The notes beneath the pieces were generated by a model, which searched no databases, was not told where the DNA came from, and was given only the letters and a program-made list of their open reading frames with translations. DNA of 64,000 nucleotides from Amycolatopsis solani (GTDB lineage: Bacteria; Actinomycetota; Actinomycetes; Mycobacteriales; Pseudonocardiaceae): NCBI RefSeq assembly GCF_033441515.1, contig NZ_JAWQJT010000003.1:2294001-2358000 (forward strand). The letters are read 5' to 3'. This document shows positions 1 to 7,803 of this stretch, one piece after another. The position numbers were made by a program, and so were the translations under genes. Position 1 is the stretch's first letter. Each line of letters begins with the position of its first letter.

Positions 1-2
1 AA

Positions 3-812
3 CGCCTGGCCGAGCTGCGGTTCGGGCTGCGGCGGGCGGCATTCGGCCTCGGCTCGCCGGGCGACCTCGTCGAGCGGACCGCCCGCCGGCTCGACGAGCT
101 GCTGCTCGCCCCGCTGCGGCTCGGCGACGGTCCGCTGGTGGTCGTGCCGACCGGGCGGCTGCACGAGCTGCCGTGGCCGGTCCTGCCCGGCTGCCGCGGC
201 CGCCCGGTGTCCCTCGCGCCGTCGGCGGCGCTTTGGCACCGCGCGGTGACCGCGCCCCGCGCCGACGGCGGTGATCACGTCGTCGTGGCGGGCCCCGGCT
301 TGCCGCACGCCGCCGCCGAGGTGGCCGCGCTGGCCCGTCGCTACCCGGGCGCCCGCCGGTTCACCGGCCGGACCGCGAAGGCCGAGCCGGTGCTCGCCGC
401 GCTCGACGGCGCCGCGCTGGGCCACATCGCGGCGCACGGCCGGTTCCGCACGGACAACCCGCTGTTCTCGTCGCTGCGGCTGGCCGACGGGCCGCTCACG
501 GTGTACGACCTGGAACGGCTGGCCCGCCCGCCGCGGCAGGTCGTGCTGTCCGGCTGCGACTCGGGCCGCTCGGCGATCCACGCGGGCGACGAGCTGCTGG
601 GCCTGGCCTCGGCGTTGCTGGCGCTGGGCACGACGAGCCTGGTGGCGACGGTCCTCCCGATCCCCGACGACGCCGGCCGCGCCCTGATGGTCCGCCACCA
701 CCGCCACCTCGCCGCCGGCCTGACCCCGGCCGAAGCCCTCGCCCGCGCCCAAACCGAACTCCCCGACTCACCCGCCGCCACCAGTTACGTCTGCTACGGC
801 GCGGGCTCGTGA
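3..812 (+). CDS. CHAT-domain protein, 3' part (5' end outside window)
   Basis: The frame is open from the first bases of the window, so this is the C-terminal 269 residues of a longer protein. The visible part is a CHAT (caspase-like, HetF-associated) peptidase domain: the catalytic His lies in IAAHGRF (about residue 145 of the fragment) and the catalytic Cys in LSGCDSG (about residue 185). A GTG near position 138 is internal, because the same frame upstream reads as plausible protein. CHAT proteins of actinomycetes usually carry TPR repeats N-terminally and act as proteolytic effectors or signalling proteases; that part cannot be seen here. The stop codon lies inside the left arm of a long hairpin. 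The CHAT assignment is firm; the biological role is unknown. Confidence 0.85.
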   Translation, partial: RLAELRFGLRRAAFGLGSPGDLVERTARRLDELLLAPLRLGDGPLVVVPTGRLHELPWPVLPGCRGRPVSLAPSAALWHRAVTAPRADGGDHVVVAGPGLPHAAAEVAALARRYPGARRFTGRTAKAEPVLAALDGAALGHIAAHGRFRTDNPLFSSLRLADGPLTVYDLERLARPPRQVVLSGCDSGRSAIHAGDELLGLASALLALGTTSLVATVLPIPDDAGRALMVRHHRHLAAGLTPAEALARAQTELPDSPAATSYVCYGAGS

Positions 813-850
813 GTGTTTAGTCGGGTTCTAACCCGACTAAACACTCACGA
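807..850. terminator. perfect 21-bp stem hairpin overlapping the CHAT stop codon
   Basis: Positions 807-827 and 830-850 are perfect inverted complements separated by two bases; the core of the arm reads GTGAGTGTTTAGTCGGGT. There is no T tract, as is common for actinomycete terminators. It lies between two genes on the same strand, with the upstream stop codon (810-812) inside the left arm. A terminator or mRNA-stabilising hairpin is the simplest reading; it also resembles the dispersed palindromes seen elsewhere in this window, though the sequence is different. Confidence 0.7.
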
Positions 851-882
851 CAGCCACGCACGGGCCGGGTCATCATGGAAGC

Positions 883-1689
883 GTGCGGATCACGGCCTGG
901 TGGCGCGGTATCAGCCCGCGGCGACGTCTGATGCTGAGCAGCGTCGCTGTCGTCGTGGTGGCCGCCGTCGCCGCGACCGCCATCGCCACCTCCGGCACGA
1001 AGACCGCGCCGGAGGCCGGCACCCCGGACCAGAACAAGCCCGGCCCGGTGCTCCTCGTCCCCGGTTACGGCGGCGGCCAAGGCGCGCTGGACGAGCTCGC
1101 CGCGCGGATCCGCCAGGCGACCGGCCGTGGCACCGAGGTGCTCACCCTGGCCGGCGACGGCACCGGCGACCTGGTCGAACAAGCCGGCGTCCTGGCCGAA
1201 GCCGTCGAACGGGCGTACGCGCAGGGAGCGCCGTCGGTCGACGTCGTCGGGTACTCCGCCGGCGGGGTCGTGGCCCGGCTGTGGGTCAGCCGCGACGGCG
1301 GCGACCACCAGGCGCGCCGGGTCGTCACGCTCGGCGCGCCGATGCACGGCACCGGCCTCGCCGCGGCGGGCGGCGCGCTGGTCCCGGGCGGCTGCCCCAT
1401 CGCGTGCGTGCAGCTGGCGCCGGGCAGCGCCCTCCTGCAGGAGCTCGCGAAGGAGCCGATCCCGGCGACGCTGCCGTGGCTTTCGCTCTGGACCGAGGAG
1501 GACGAGACGGTCACCCCGCCGGAGTCCGCGCGGGTCGAGGGCGCCGTCAACGTCGCGCTCCAGCAGGTGTGCCCGGGCAACCTGGCCGCGCACGGCGACC
1601 TGCCCACCGACCCCGCCGTCACCGAGATCGTCCTGCAGGCCCTCGGCATCACGCCGCTCGAAGCGCCGGCCGACTGCCTCAGCTCGTGA
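883..1689 (+). CDS. membrane-anchored or secreted triacylglycerol lipase (alpha/beta hydrolase)
   Basis: 268 residues from a GTG start. The N-terminus has a basic stretch (RRRLM) followed by a hydrophobic helix at about 18-36, which is an uncleaved anchor or signal peptide, so the enzyme acts outside the membrane. The alpha/beta-hydrolase core starts with the oxyanion segment VPGYGG (about 60) and has the nucleophile elbow GYSAGG with Ser at about 125, typical of bacterial class I/II lipases and esterase EstA/LipA types. A His near residue 238 (AHGDL) is a candidate catalytic base. Substrate is probably an acyl ester, with no finer resolution. The 3' end overlaps the convergent ABC permease gene by 11 bp. 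Confidence 0.8.
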   Translation: MRITAWWRGISPRRRLMLSSVAVVVVAAVAATAIATSGTKTAPEAGTPDQNKPGPVLLVPGYGGGQGALDELAARIRQATGRGTEVLTLAGDGTGDLVEQAGVLAEAVERAYAQGAPSVDVVGYSAGGVVARLWVSRDGGDHQARRVVTLGAPMHGTGLAAAGGALVPGGCPIACVQLAPGSALLQELAKEPIPATLPWLSLWTEEDETVTPPESARVEGAVNVALQQVCPGNLAAHGDLPTDPAVTEIVLQALGITPLEAPADCLSS

Positions 1690-2521
1690 CGTCCTTCGTC
1701 GCGAAGTTCGCCCACGCCGCCGCGAAGAACACGACGATGTAGCCCGCCTGCAGCAGCAGCCCGTGGTCGATGTTGCGCCACAGCACCGGATCGCGGAAGA
1801 AGTCGATCCAGGACAGCCAGTAGTGCGTCGGCAGGTACGGCTTCACAGCCGCCGCCGCGTCGAGGGTCTCCAGTACCGAACTGGTGATCAGCACGGCCAG
1901 CCCGCACAGCGCGGCCCCCAGCGCCGAATCGCTCACCGTGGACAGGAACATCGTGATCGCGGCGAACCCCAGCATCGACAGGACGATGTAGGACACCGCG
2001 CCGAGCAGCCGCAGGCCGAGCCCGGACGAGCTGAGCGACTGCCCGGACAGCGACGTCACGCCGGCCGGCTGCCCGCCCGGGCCGGCGACGCCGGGGTTGC
2101 CGCCGGTGCCGAACAGGATCACCCCGAGCACCAGCGACGTCAGCACGACGATGACGATCGCCGCGGTCACGTACACCGCGATCGCGACCAGCTTCGCGCT
2201 CAGCAGCCGGGTCCGGCCGACCGGGCGCACCAGCAGGTACCGCAGGGTGCCGCCGGACGCCTCGCCCGCGATGGAGTCGCCCGCGACGACCGCGACCGCG
2301 ATCGGCAGGAACAGCGGCAGCACCAGCGCGAGCGCCGCCGCCGGGAACAGCGCACCGTCGCTGACCACCGCCGACAGGAATGCCCCGCCCTGCCCGGGCG
2401 GCGGCGCGAAGTCGGCCGTGGCCAGGAAGACGCCGACGACCGCGGGCAGCAGGCACAGCAGCAGCACGCTGACCCACACCCGCGGTCGCAGCGCGAGCTT
2501 CCGCAGTTCGACGCCGATCAC
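1679..2521 (-). CDS. ABC transporter permease (ABC-2 type)
   Basis: 280 residues from a GTG that overlaps the stop of the ATPase gene (GTGA), so translation is coupled. The protein has an N-terminal helix after a short cytoplasmic stretch and about six hydrophobic segments, including a long one in the middle and a C-terminal one ending near NFATKDVTS. The pattern matches ABC-2 permeases (NatB/YhaP type) that pair with a single ATPase to export drugs, lipids or peptides. A Gly/Pro/Ser-rich extracellular loop lies near residues 150-170. It is last in a three-gene leftward operon after the LolA/RseB-like protein and the ATPase. The substrate is unknown. Confidence 0.85.
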   Translation of the reverse strand: MIGVELRKLALRPRVWVSVLLLCLLPAVVGVFLATADFAPPPGQGGAFLSAVVSDGALFPAAALALVLPLFLPIAVAVVAGDSIAGEASGGTLRYLLVRPVGRTRLLSAKLVAIAVYVTAAIVIVVLTSLVLGVILFGTGGNPGVAGPGGQPAGVTSLSGQSLSSSGLGLRLLGAVSYIVLSMLGFAAITMFLSTVSDSALGAALCGLAVLITSSVLETLDAAAAVKPYLPTHYWLSWIDFFRDPVLWRNIDHGLLLQAGYIVVFFAAAWANFATKDVTS

Positions 2522-3429
2522 CCGGCGGCCCCGAACCGGTCCGAGCCCGGACCCGTCACGTCGAGGACCACCTGTTCGAGCGTCCGCTGCTCGGCGTGGA
2601 TGGACGTCACGCGCACCCCCGCTTCGACGAGCAGCGCGTTCAGCGCCGCCGGATCGGCGTGCCGGATGACCAGCCGGTCGCCGTCCCGGGCTTCGAGCTG
2701 CCCGTCGAGGACCGCGGCCGCCGCCGCGGGGTCCGGCGTCCCGACGAGCACCCGGCCGGTCGCCGCCCGCAGCGCGACCAGGTCCTCCTCCAGCACCAGC
2801 CGGCCCCGGTCGACGACGCCGACCCGGGTGCACAGCTGCTCCACCTCGGCCAGCAGGTGGCTGGAGAGGAAGACCGTGGTGCCGCCCGCGTTCAGCTCGG
2901 TCAGCAGCTCCCGGATCTCCTTGATGCCCTGCGGGTCGAGCCCGTTCGTCGGCTCGTCCAGGATCAGCAGCCGCGGCTTGCGCAGGAGCGCGCCGGCCAG
3001 CCCGAGCCGCTGCCGCATGCCGAGCGAGTACGCCTTGACCGGCCGCTGGTCGACCCCGCCCAGCCCGACCTGCTCCAGTGCTTCGTCGATGCGCCGCCGC
3101 CGGGTGCGCCGCCCGCCGCCGCGCCCGGCGGCGTCGAGCAGCGCCAGGTTCCGCCGGCCGGACAGGTGCGGGTACGCGGCCGGACCTTCGACGAGCGCGC
3201 CGACTTCGGGCAGCACCTCGGCGACCCGTTTCGGCACCGGCTTGCCGAGCACCTCGATCTCCCCGCTGGTCGCGTAGACCAGGCCGAGCAGCATCCGGAC
3301 CAGGGTGGTCTTGCCCGAGCCGTTCGGGCCGAGGAACCCGTAGCGGTCGCCTTCGCGGACGTCGAGGTCGACCGCGTTCACGGCGACGGTGCGGCCGTAG
3401 GCCTTCGTGAGCGCGCGCGTGGTGATCAT
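2518..3429 (-). CDS. ABC transporter ATP-binding protein
   Basis: 303 residues. Walker A GPNGSGKT lies at about 34-41, the signature is a variant (YSLGMRQRL) as usual for DRA/ABC-2-type exporters, and Walker B with its D-loop is LLILDEPTNGLD. After the nucleotide-binding domain there is a roughly 85-residue C-terminal extension typical of the DrrA/NatA family. The ATG overlaps the stop of the upstream gene (ATGA) and the end overlaps the permease start, so the three genes form one operon. It powers export by the adjacent permease; cargo unknown. Confidence 0.9.
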   Translation of the reverse strand: MITTRALTKAYGRTVAVNAVDLDVREGDRYGFLGPNGSGKTTLVRMLLGLVYATSGEIEVLGKPVPKRVAEVLPEVGALVEGPAAYPHLSGRRNLALLDAAGRGGGRRTRRRRIDEALEQVGLGGVDQRPVKAYSLGMRQRLGLAGALLRKPRLLILDEPTNGLDPQGIKEIRELLTELNAGGTTVFLSSHLLAEVEQLCTRVGVVDRGRLVLEEDLVALRAATGRVLVGTPDPAAAAAVLDGQLEARDGDRLVIRHADPAALNALLVEAGVRVTSIHAEQRTLEQVVLDVTGPGSDRFGAAG

Positions 3430-4547
3430 CGGCCGCCCCGCCGCAGCCGGGACAGCTCGTCCGCGACGGACTTCAGCACGTCGGCGGTCACGGTCCCGGC
3501 CAGCAGGTAGGAGCGGCGGGAGACGGCCGAGCGGACGATCGCCAGCGACAACGGCGTGATCGACAGCTGCACCACGGTCCCGGCGGCCAGCTTGACCTGC
3601 ACCGCGCCCGCCTTCCCGGCGGCGTCGCTCGCCGCGTTGGCCACCGCGCGCGGCACCGCGATCACCGCGAAGGACGCCAGCCCGCGGCCGTAGAGCGCGG
3701 CGCCCTGGACCCCGCCGAAGGCCTCCGACGTCACCGGCCGCCCGGCGAGCGTCGCCGGCAGCGGCACCTGGTTGAACGCGCCGAGCGTGTCGGAGACGTC
3801 CGGGGCGCTCGCGACGGTGAAGCCGGACCCGAGCACCGGCCGCGGCGCCTCGACGACCGGCGTGGTCTGGGTGACCTCCTGGAACTCGGAGACGAGGATC
3901 GGGGCGCGCTGCCCGCGCGCGGTGACCTCGACCCGCACGGCCACCCCGGTCACCGGGTCCGCCCACAGGTCCACCTGGCCGATGGTCGTGTCGGGGTCGG
4001 CGGGGACGAGCCGCAGCCCGGACGCGGCGACACCGGCGACGTTCCGGCCCGGCAACGCGCTCACCGGGTCACCCCGCGCCGCGCCCAGGATCCGCCGCGC
4101 GAGCTCGGGCGGCAGCAGGTCCCCGGCCCGCGGGAGCCGGACGGCGGGCTCGCCGATCAGCTCGGTCAGCGTGTTGTCGCCGTAGTCCCAGGTGTATTCG
4201 CCGTCGGGCAGCCGGTAGAGGTCGTGCTCACCGGCCGTGCCGAGGATGTCGACCCGGTAGCGGTCGGGCCCGGCGTACCAGACGCGCATCGGCGTCCGCA
4301 GCGAGAAGAGCGCGGTGACGGCACCGAGGTTCGGCAGCTCCGGCAGGGCCAGCGAACCCGCGCTTTCGGCGTAACCCTGGTACGGCCGTCCGGCGGAACC
4401 CAGGACGAGTTCACGCAGCTTCGCCGGGTCGGCTGCGGCCCCGGCGGGCGCGAGCGCGGAGACGACGGACGGCACGGAGACGAGGACGGCGGCCACCGCC
4501 GCGACGACCGCCCACCGGCGACGCTTTTCCCGCCGCACCACCGTCAT
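3426..4547 (-). CDS. exported LolA/RseB-like outer-surface protein
   Basis: 373 residues. An N-terminal signal or anchor (RREKRRRWAVVAAVAAVLVS, then hydrophobic to about 35) exports it. The rest resembles the actinobacterial family with a LolA/RseB-like beta-sheet fold: WYAGPDRYRVDILG, a DGEYTWDYGDN strand, and a C-terminal half with a second related lobe. Such proteins bind lipid or lipoprotein chains, or sense envelope stress. It is the first gene of the ABC exporter operon, so it may deliver or sense the exporter's substrate; that is inference. Sequence similarity within this family is loose, so the specific role is not assigned. Confidence 0.7.
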   Translation of the reverse strand: MTVVRREKRRRWAVVAAVAAVLVSVPSVVSALAPAGAAADPAKLRELVLGSAGRPYQGYAESAGSLALPELPNLGAVTALFSLRTPMRVWYAGPDRYRVDILGTAGEHDLYRLPDGEYTWDYGDNTLTELIGEPAVRLPRAGDLLPPELARRILGAARGDPVSALPGRNVAGVAASGLRLVPADPDTTIGQVDLWADPVTGVAVRVEVTARGQRAPILVSEFQEVTQTTPVVEAPRPVLGSGFTVASAPDVSDTLGAFNQVPLPATLAGRPVTSEAFGGVQGAALYGRGLASFAVIAVPRAVANAASDAAGKAGAVQVKLAAGTVVQLSITPLSLAIVRSAVSRRSYLLAGTVTADVLKSVADELSRLRRGGR

Positions 4548-4739
4548 CCGGCATCACCTCTGCACCCTTTGTACGCCACGACGGCCGGCGACGAACCCCG
4601 TGCACGCCGAGGTGGTGAGTTAGTTCCCCGTCCGGGCCTCCCGCACACCCGCCACTCCAGCGGGTGCTCCGACACGGCCGCGGCACGGTTCCACGGCGCA
4701 CCTCGCCGGACCCGGTCGCCGGTCGTGCTCAGCGCCGAC

Positions 4740-4990
4740 GCGGCCTGCGCACGATGTCGGGCGGCGTCGCGCTGCCCCGTCACGGCGCCTACCCGGCCGC
4801 ACGGCGGCTGCTCGACGCCGTGAACCGCCGGATCCAGCCACCCCCGCCGGACGCGTTCCTTTGAACCGGGGCCCGTTCTCGCCCGCCGCGGGTCGGGCGG
4901 GTGGTGGCCACGGACGTCTCAGCGCGGGCGGTCGCCTGCGCGCGGAAGAACCTGACGCGGCTGGGCTTCGCGCGGTGGACCGGATCGGCA
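4740..4990 (+). pseudogene. relic of a PrmC/HemK-like SAM methyltransferase
   Basis: The stretch 4548-5024 has no intact gene. Two pieces in one order look like a decayed methyltransferase. The first reads HGAYPAARRLLDAV (about 4780-4815), resembling the GVYPPQEDTRLLLDAL entry of HemK-like enzymes. The second reads GRVVATDVSARAVACARK from about 4896, an excellent SAM-binding motif I/II segment. They are about 30 codons apart, the spacing expected in intact enzymes, but a stop (TGA at 4862-4864) and a frame change lie between them, and the glycine-rich DLGTGxG loop is lost. No catalytic NPPY follows. A degraded remnant is the best reading; chance resemblance is possible. I see nothing else in 4548-4740. 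Confidence 0.4.
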
Positions 4991-5024
4991 CCCCGGCCCG
5001 GCGGATTCAGCGCCCCGGGGCGAC

Positions 5025-5900
5025 TCAGTCCACAGTAGACAAACCCGCGACCGCCGCCACGGCTTCCCTGGTCTCCCGGACGTTGTGGGCGCGGAAGACC
5101 GCCGCGCCCGCGTGGGCCGCGATCGCCGTCGCCGCGAGGGTGCCCGCCAGGCGGTCGCGGGCCTCGACGTCGAGGGTCTCGCCGATCAGGTCCTTGTTCG
5201 ACAGCGCGACCAGCACCGGCCAGCCCGTCGCCACCAGCCGGTCGAAGTGGCGGAGCAGCGAAAGGCCGTGGCGGGTGCTCTTGCCGAAGTCGAACGTCGG
5301 GTCGACGAGCACGCCGCCGCGCGGGACCCCGGCGGCGACCGCCCGCTCGGCCGCCGTCGTCAGCTCGGCGACGACGTCCGCGACGACGTCGTCGTAGCGC
5401 GGCCAGAACGGCCGGTCCGGGGTCGGCGCCGGGTACGGGTCGGTCCGCACCGGCATGCCCCCGACGTGGGAGCAGACGTAGCCCGCGCCGAACTCGGCGG
5501 CGACCTCGACCAGTCGGGGGTCGGCGCCGGCCCAGGTGTCGTTGAGCAGGTCGGCGCCGGCTTCGCAGGCCTGGCGGCCGACCTCGTGCCGCCAGGTGTC
5601 GACGCTGATCACCAGCCCCGGGTGGCGCTCGCGCACCTCGGCGACGAACGGCACCACGCGCCTGCTCTCCTCCTCGACGTCGATCTCGGGGCCTTCGCCC
5701 GCCTTGACGCCGCCGATGTCCACGATGTCGGCGCCGGCCGCGACCGCGCGGTCCACGGCGTCGCGGGCGGCGTCCGCGGCGAAGGTCGCGCCCCGGTCGT
5801 AGAACGAGTCCGGCGTGCGGTTCACGATGGCCATGACCAAGGCGCGCTCGCCCGGCATGCGGCGGCCCCGGAAGACCACTTCCGGCCGGTGTGACGTCAT
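5025..5900 (-). CDS. folP2: FolP2-type dihydropteroate synthase homologue
   Basis: 291 residues; the ATG at 5900 is preferred over an upstream GTG at 5921 because AGGGTG lies just upstream. The fold is a DHPS TIM barrel: MAIVNRTPDSFYDRG replaces the canonical NVTPDSFSDGG, NDTWAG matches the pterin-site NDxxG, SNKDLIGE retains the Lys, and FRAHNV retains the Arg and His that bind phosphate. Loop 2, normally STRPGA with the Thr and Arg that hold p-aminobenzoate, reads VKAGEG here. These features match mycobacterial FolP2, a paralogue not regarded as the functional folate enzyme. No other folate gene is nearby. Assignment to the family is firm; DHPS activity is doubtful. Confidence 0.85.
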   Translation of the reverse strand: MTSHRPEVVFRGRRMPGERALVMAIVNRTPDSFYDRGATFAADAARDAVDRAVAAGADIVDIGGVKAGEGPEIDVEEESRRVVPFVAEVRERHPGLVISVDTWRHEVGRQACEAGADLLNDTWAGADPRLVEVAAEFGAGYVCSHVGGMPVRTDPYPAPTPDRPFWPRYDDVVADVVAELTTAAERAVAAGVPRGGVLVDPTFDFGKSTRHGLSLLRHFDRLVATGWPVLVALSNKDLIGETLDVEARDRLAGTLAATAIAAHAGAAVFRAHNVRETREAVAAVAGLSTVD

Positions 5901-5992
5901 GCCGTCACCCTGCCAGGTCACGGCTGGGGCCGAATCGCCGCTCCCGCGGTCCCGCGGCGGCTATCCTCGGAGCAAACCGAGCAGGGGGAACC

Positions 5993-6649
5993 ATGAGCAC
6001 GACCAGCGAGGGCCCGGCCCGCAGCGAAGCCGAGGCGATGATCGCCGAGGCCAAGAAGGCCCTGTGGGTGATGGTCGGCCTGCTCGCCGTGCTGTGGGCG
6101 GTGCAGATCTTCAACTCGCTCGGCGACTACGACCTGAGCCAAGAGTTCGGTATCGAAGCCCGCGATCCGGCGTCGCTGCCGGAGATCTTCAGCGCGCCCT
6201 TCATGCACTCCAGCTGGGGCCACATCGAAGGCAACTCGGGCCCGCTGTTCGTGTTCGGCTTCCTCGCCGCCTACCGCGGGGTGAAGAAGTGGCTCGGCGT
6301 GAGCGTCCTGATCATCGTCGCGAGCGGCCTCGGCGTCTGGTTCATCTCGCCGTCGGACACGGTCACGGTCGGCGCCAGCGGCCTGGTCTTCGGCTACTTC
6401 GGCTACATCATCGTGCGCGGCCTGTTCGACCGGCACCCGATCGACATCGTGATCGGCGTCGTGATGGCGCTGTGCTTCGCCTACCAGTTCACGTCCCTGC
6501 TGCCCACCGACGAGCGGGTCAGCTGGCAGGGCCACCTGTTCGGGTTCGCCGGCGGCATCATCGGCGGCTGGCTGTTCCGCGACCGGAAGCCCAAGGCGGT
6601 CGCCGCCCCCGACGCGGCGACCACCCTGCTCCCCAAGGACCTCAGCTAG
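5993..6649 (+). CDS. rhomboid-family intramembrane serine protease
   Basis: 218 residues from ATG at 5993, with GCAGGGGG upstream as ribosome site. About six membrane helices start near residue 20. The oxyanion motif appears as HSSWGHIEGN (a variant of the HxxxN motif), the nucleophile Ser in GASGLVFG, and the His of the dyad in GHLFGFAGGIIGGW in the last helix. The family cleaves transmembrane helices inside the membrane; the substrate is unknown. A short soluble N-terminal helix rich in Glu/Ala precedes the first membrane span. The end overlaps the convergent YceI gene by 8 bp. Confidence 0.85.
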   Translation: MSTTSEGPARSEAEAMIAEAKKALWVMVGLLAVLWAVQIFNSLGDYDLSQEFGIEARDPASLPEIFSAPFMHSSWGHIEGNSGPLFVFGFLAAYRGVKKWLGVSVLIIVASGLGVWFISPSDTVTVGASGLVFGYFGYIIVRGLFDRHPIDIVIGVVMALCFAYQFTSLLPTDERVSWQGHLFGFAGGIIGGWLFRDRKPKAVAAPDAATTLLPKDLS

Positions 6650-7139
6650 GCGGTTCGAGGTCCGCTTCGACGGCGATCCGGACGTACCGGCCGATCACCG
6701 CGCGCGGCACCCGCATGCCGAGCGGGGCGCGGTCGAGCGTCCCCGTCGCGCGCACCCGGGTCCCGTCGAGCGGCCCGGCGGTCAGCGTCAGCGGGCACGA
6801 CGTCCCCCGCAGCCGGAGTTCGCCGGTCACCTCCCAGCCGTCGCCGTCGCGCCGGACGCCGGTGGCGGTGAACGTCAGGTCCGGGTGGGCACCGCTGTCG
6901 AGCAGGTTCGGCTTGCGCAGATCGGCGTCACGGCGGGGGTTCTCCGTGTCCAGCGCGCCGAGGTCGAGCTCCGCGCGGACGGCGGTCACCCCACCGCCGG
7001 TCACCTCGACGCTGCCGGCGCGGACCGGGATCGTGCCGCGGACCCGGTTGAACCCGAAGTTGCGGACCTCGAACGACGCCGTCGCGGTGCGGACGGTCCA
7101 CGTCCCGGCCCGCAGCGCGGGGGCGGTGCGCGGGCTCAT
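6642..7139 (-). CDS. YceI-family lipid-binding protein
   Basis: 165 residues forming the YceI beta-barrel: WTVRTATASFEVRNFGFNRVRG at the N-terminus corresponds to the family's hallmark, followed by ENPRRDADLRKPNLLD and PDLTFTATGV. YceI proteins bind polyisoprenoid or similar amphiphiles in a hydrophobic pocket. No signal peptide is present, so it is cytoplasmic. The start codon overlaps the stop of the upstream gene (ATGA), so the two are translationally coupled. The ligand is not known. Confidence 0.9.
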   Translation of the reverse strand: MSPRTAPALRAGTWTVRTATASFEVRNFGFNRVRGTIPVRAGSVEVTGGGVTAVRAELDLGALDTENPRRDADLRKPNLLDSGAHPDLTFTATGVRRDGDGWEVTGELRLRGTSCPLTLTAGPLDGTRVRATGTLDRAPLGMRVPRAVIGRYVRIAVEADLEPPS

Positions 7140-7693
7140 CGCGCACCCGCCGGGGCCGGCAGGGCCGCGTGCGACACGCGGTGGACGTCGACGCGGTCCG
7201 GGCCGGGCAGCAGCGCGGGGTCCTCGCCGGGCAGCAGTTCGGTGGCCATGATCGCGTCCTGGACGGCCTCGATCGTCGCCATCGACGCGGAGAGGGCCAC
7301 GACGACCAGTGACCGGTCTTCGCCGAGCAGGGCGTAGGTCGTCCCGACGCCTTCGAGGTCGCGGACGGCGGGCCAGATCCGCTCGCGGCCCGCGCGCAGC
7401 TCGGCGGCCGACTGGTCGGCGCCGCGAGGCCCGTCGAACCAGGTGATCTGGGCGTAGGCGGCCGCGTCGGACGACGAGTGCGCGTCGGCGACCCGGTAGG
7501 CGCCGGCGTCGAGCCACGTCGTCCCGGCGGGCCGCCGGGCGGCGGCTTCGCTCGCCGCCGGGGCGTCGGGCCAGAAGGTGACGACGGCTCCGGACAGGCC
7601 GCCGAGCTGGGTGAGCGTGCAGGTGCCGAGTGCGTCCCGGCCGAGGTCGCAGGTCCCCAGCGGACCCCGGAACCGGTGGATGGTGGCGTGCAT
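7136..7693 (-). CDS. hypothetical protein, possible ABM-like (alpha+beta barrel) protein
   Basis: 185 residues with a good ribosome site (AAGGAG) before ATG at 7693. I do not recognise a named family with certainty. The pattern of short beta-strands and helices, with YAQITWFDGPRG in the middle and a C-terminal LLPGEDPALLPGPDRVDVHRV, resembles actinobacterial stress-response or antibiotic-biosynthesis-monooxygenase-like dimers with two ferredoxin-like halves. No signal peptide or membrane span. It is co-transcribed with the YceI gene (overlap) and divergent from the LAL regulator, which suggests that regulator may control both. Confidence 0.6.
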   Translation of the reverse strand: MHATIHRFRGPLGTCDLGRDALGTCTLTQLGGLSGAVVTFWPDAPAASEAAARRPAGTTWLDAGAYRVADAHSSSDAAAYAQITWFDGPRGADQSAAELRAGRERIWPAVRDLEGVGTTYALLGEDRSLVVVALSASMATIEAVQDAIMATELLPGEDPALLPGPDRVDVHRVSHAALPAPAGAR

Positions 7694-7747
7694 GGGGTGC
7701 TCCTTCCGTTGCCGGACCGACTCTCGCCCGGGACGGCGATCGCGACA

Positions 7748-7775
7748 TCAGTGCCAGTACGGAGGACGGCACTGA
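7748..7775. promoter_or_regulatory. inverted repeat between the LAL gene and its divergent neighbour
   Basis: TCAGTGCC (7748-7755) and GGCACTGA (7768-7775) are perfect inverted complements with a 12-base spacer. They lie in the 110-bp divergent region 7694-7803, about 28 bases before the LAL GTG start. The position suits an operator for the LuxR-type regulator or another factor; no protein binding can be shown from sequence. Confidence 0.4.
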
Positions 7776-7803
7776 AACCGGACACGCAGGGGATACTGCT
7801 CGG

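Noticed and set aside
4620..4991. A minus-strand gene in the gap after the LolA-like gene
   Set aside because: The translation is Arg/Ala/Pro-rich with no motif; the plus-strand methyltransferase relic explains the recognisable pieces better.
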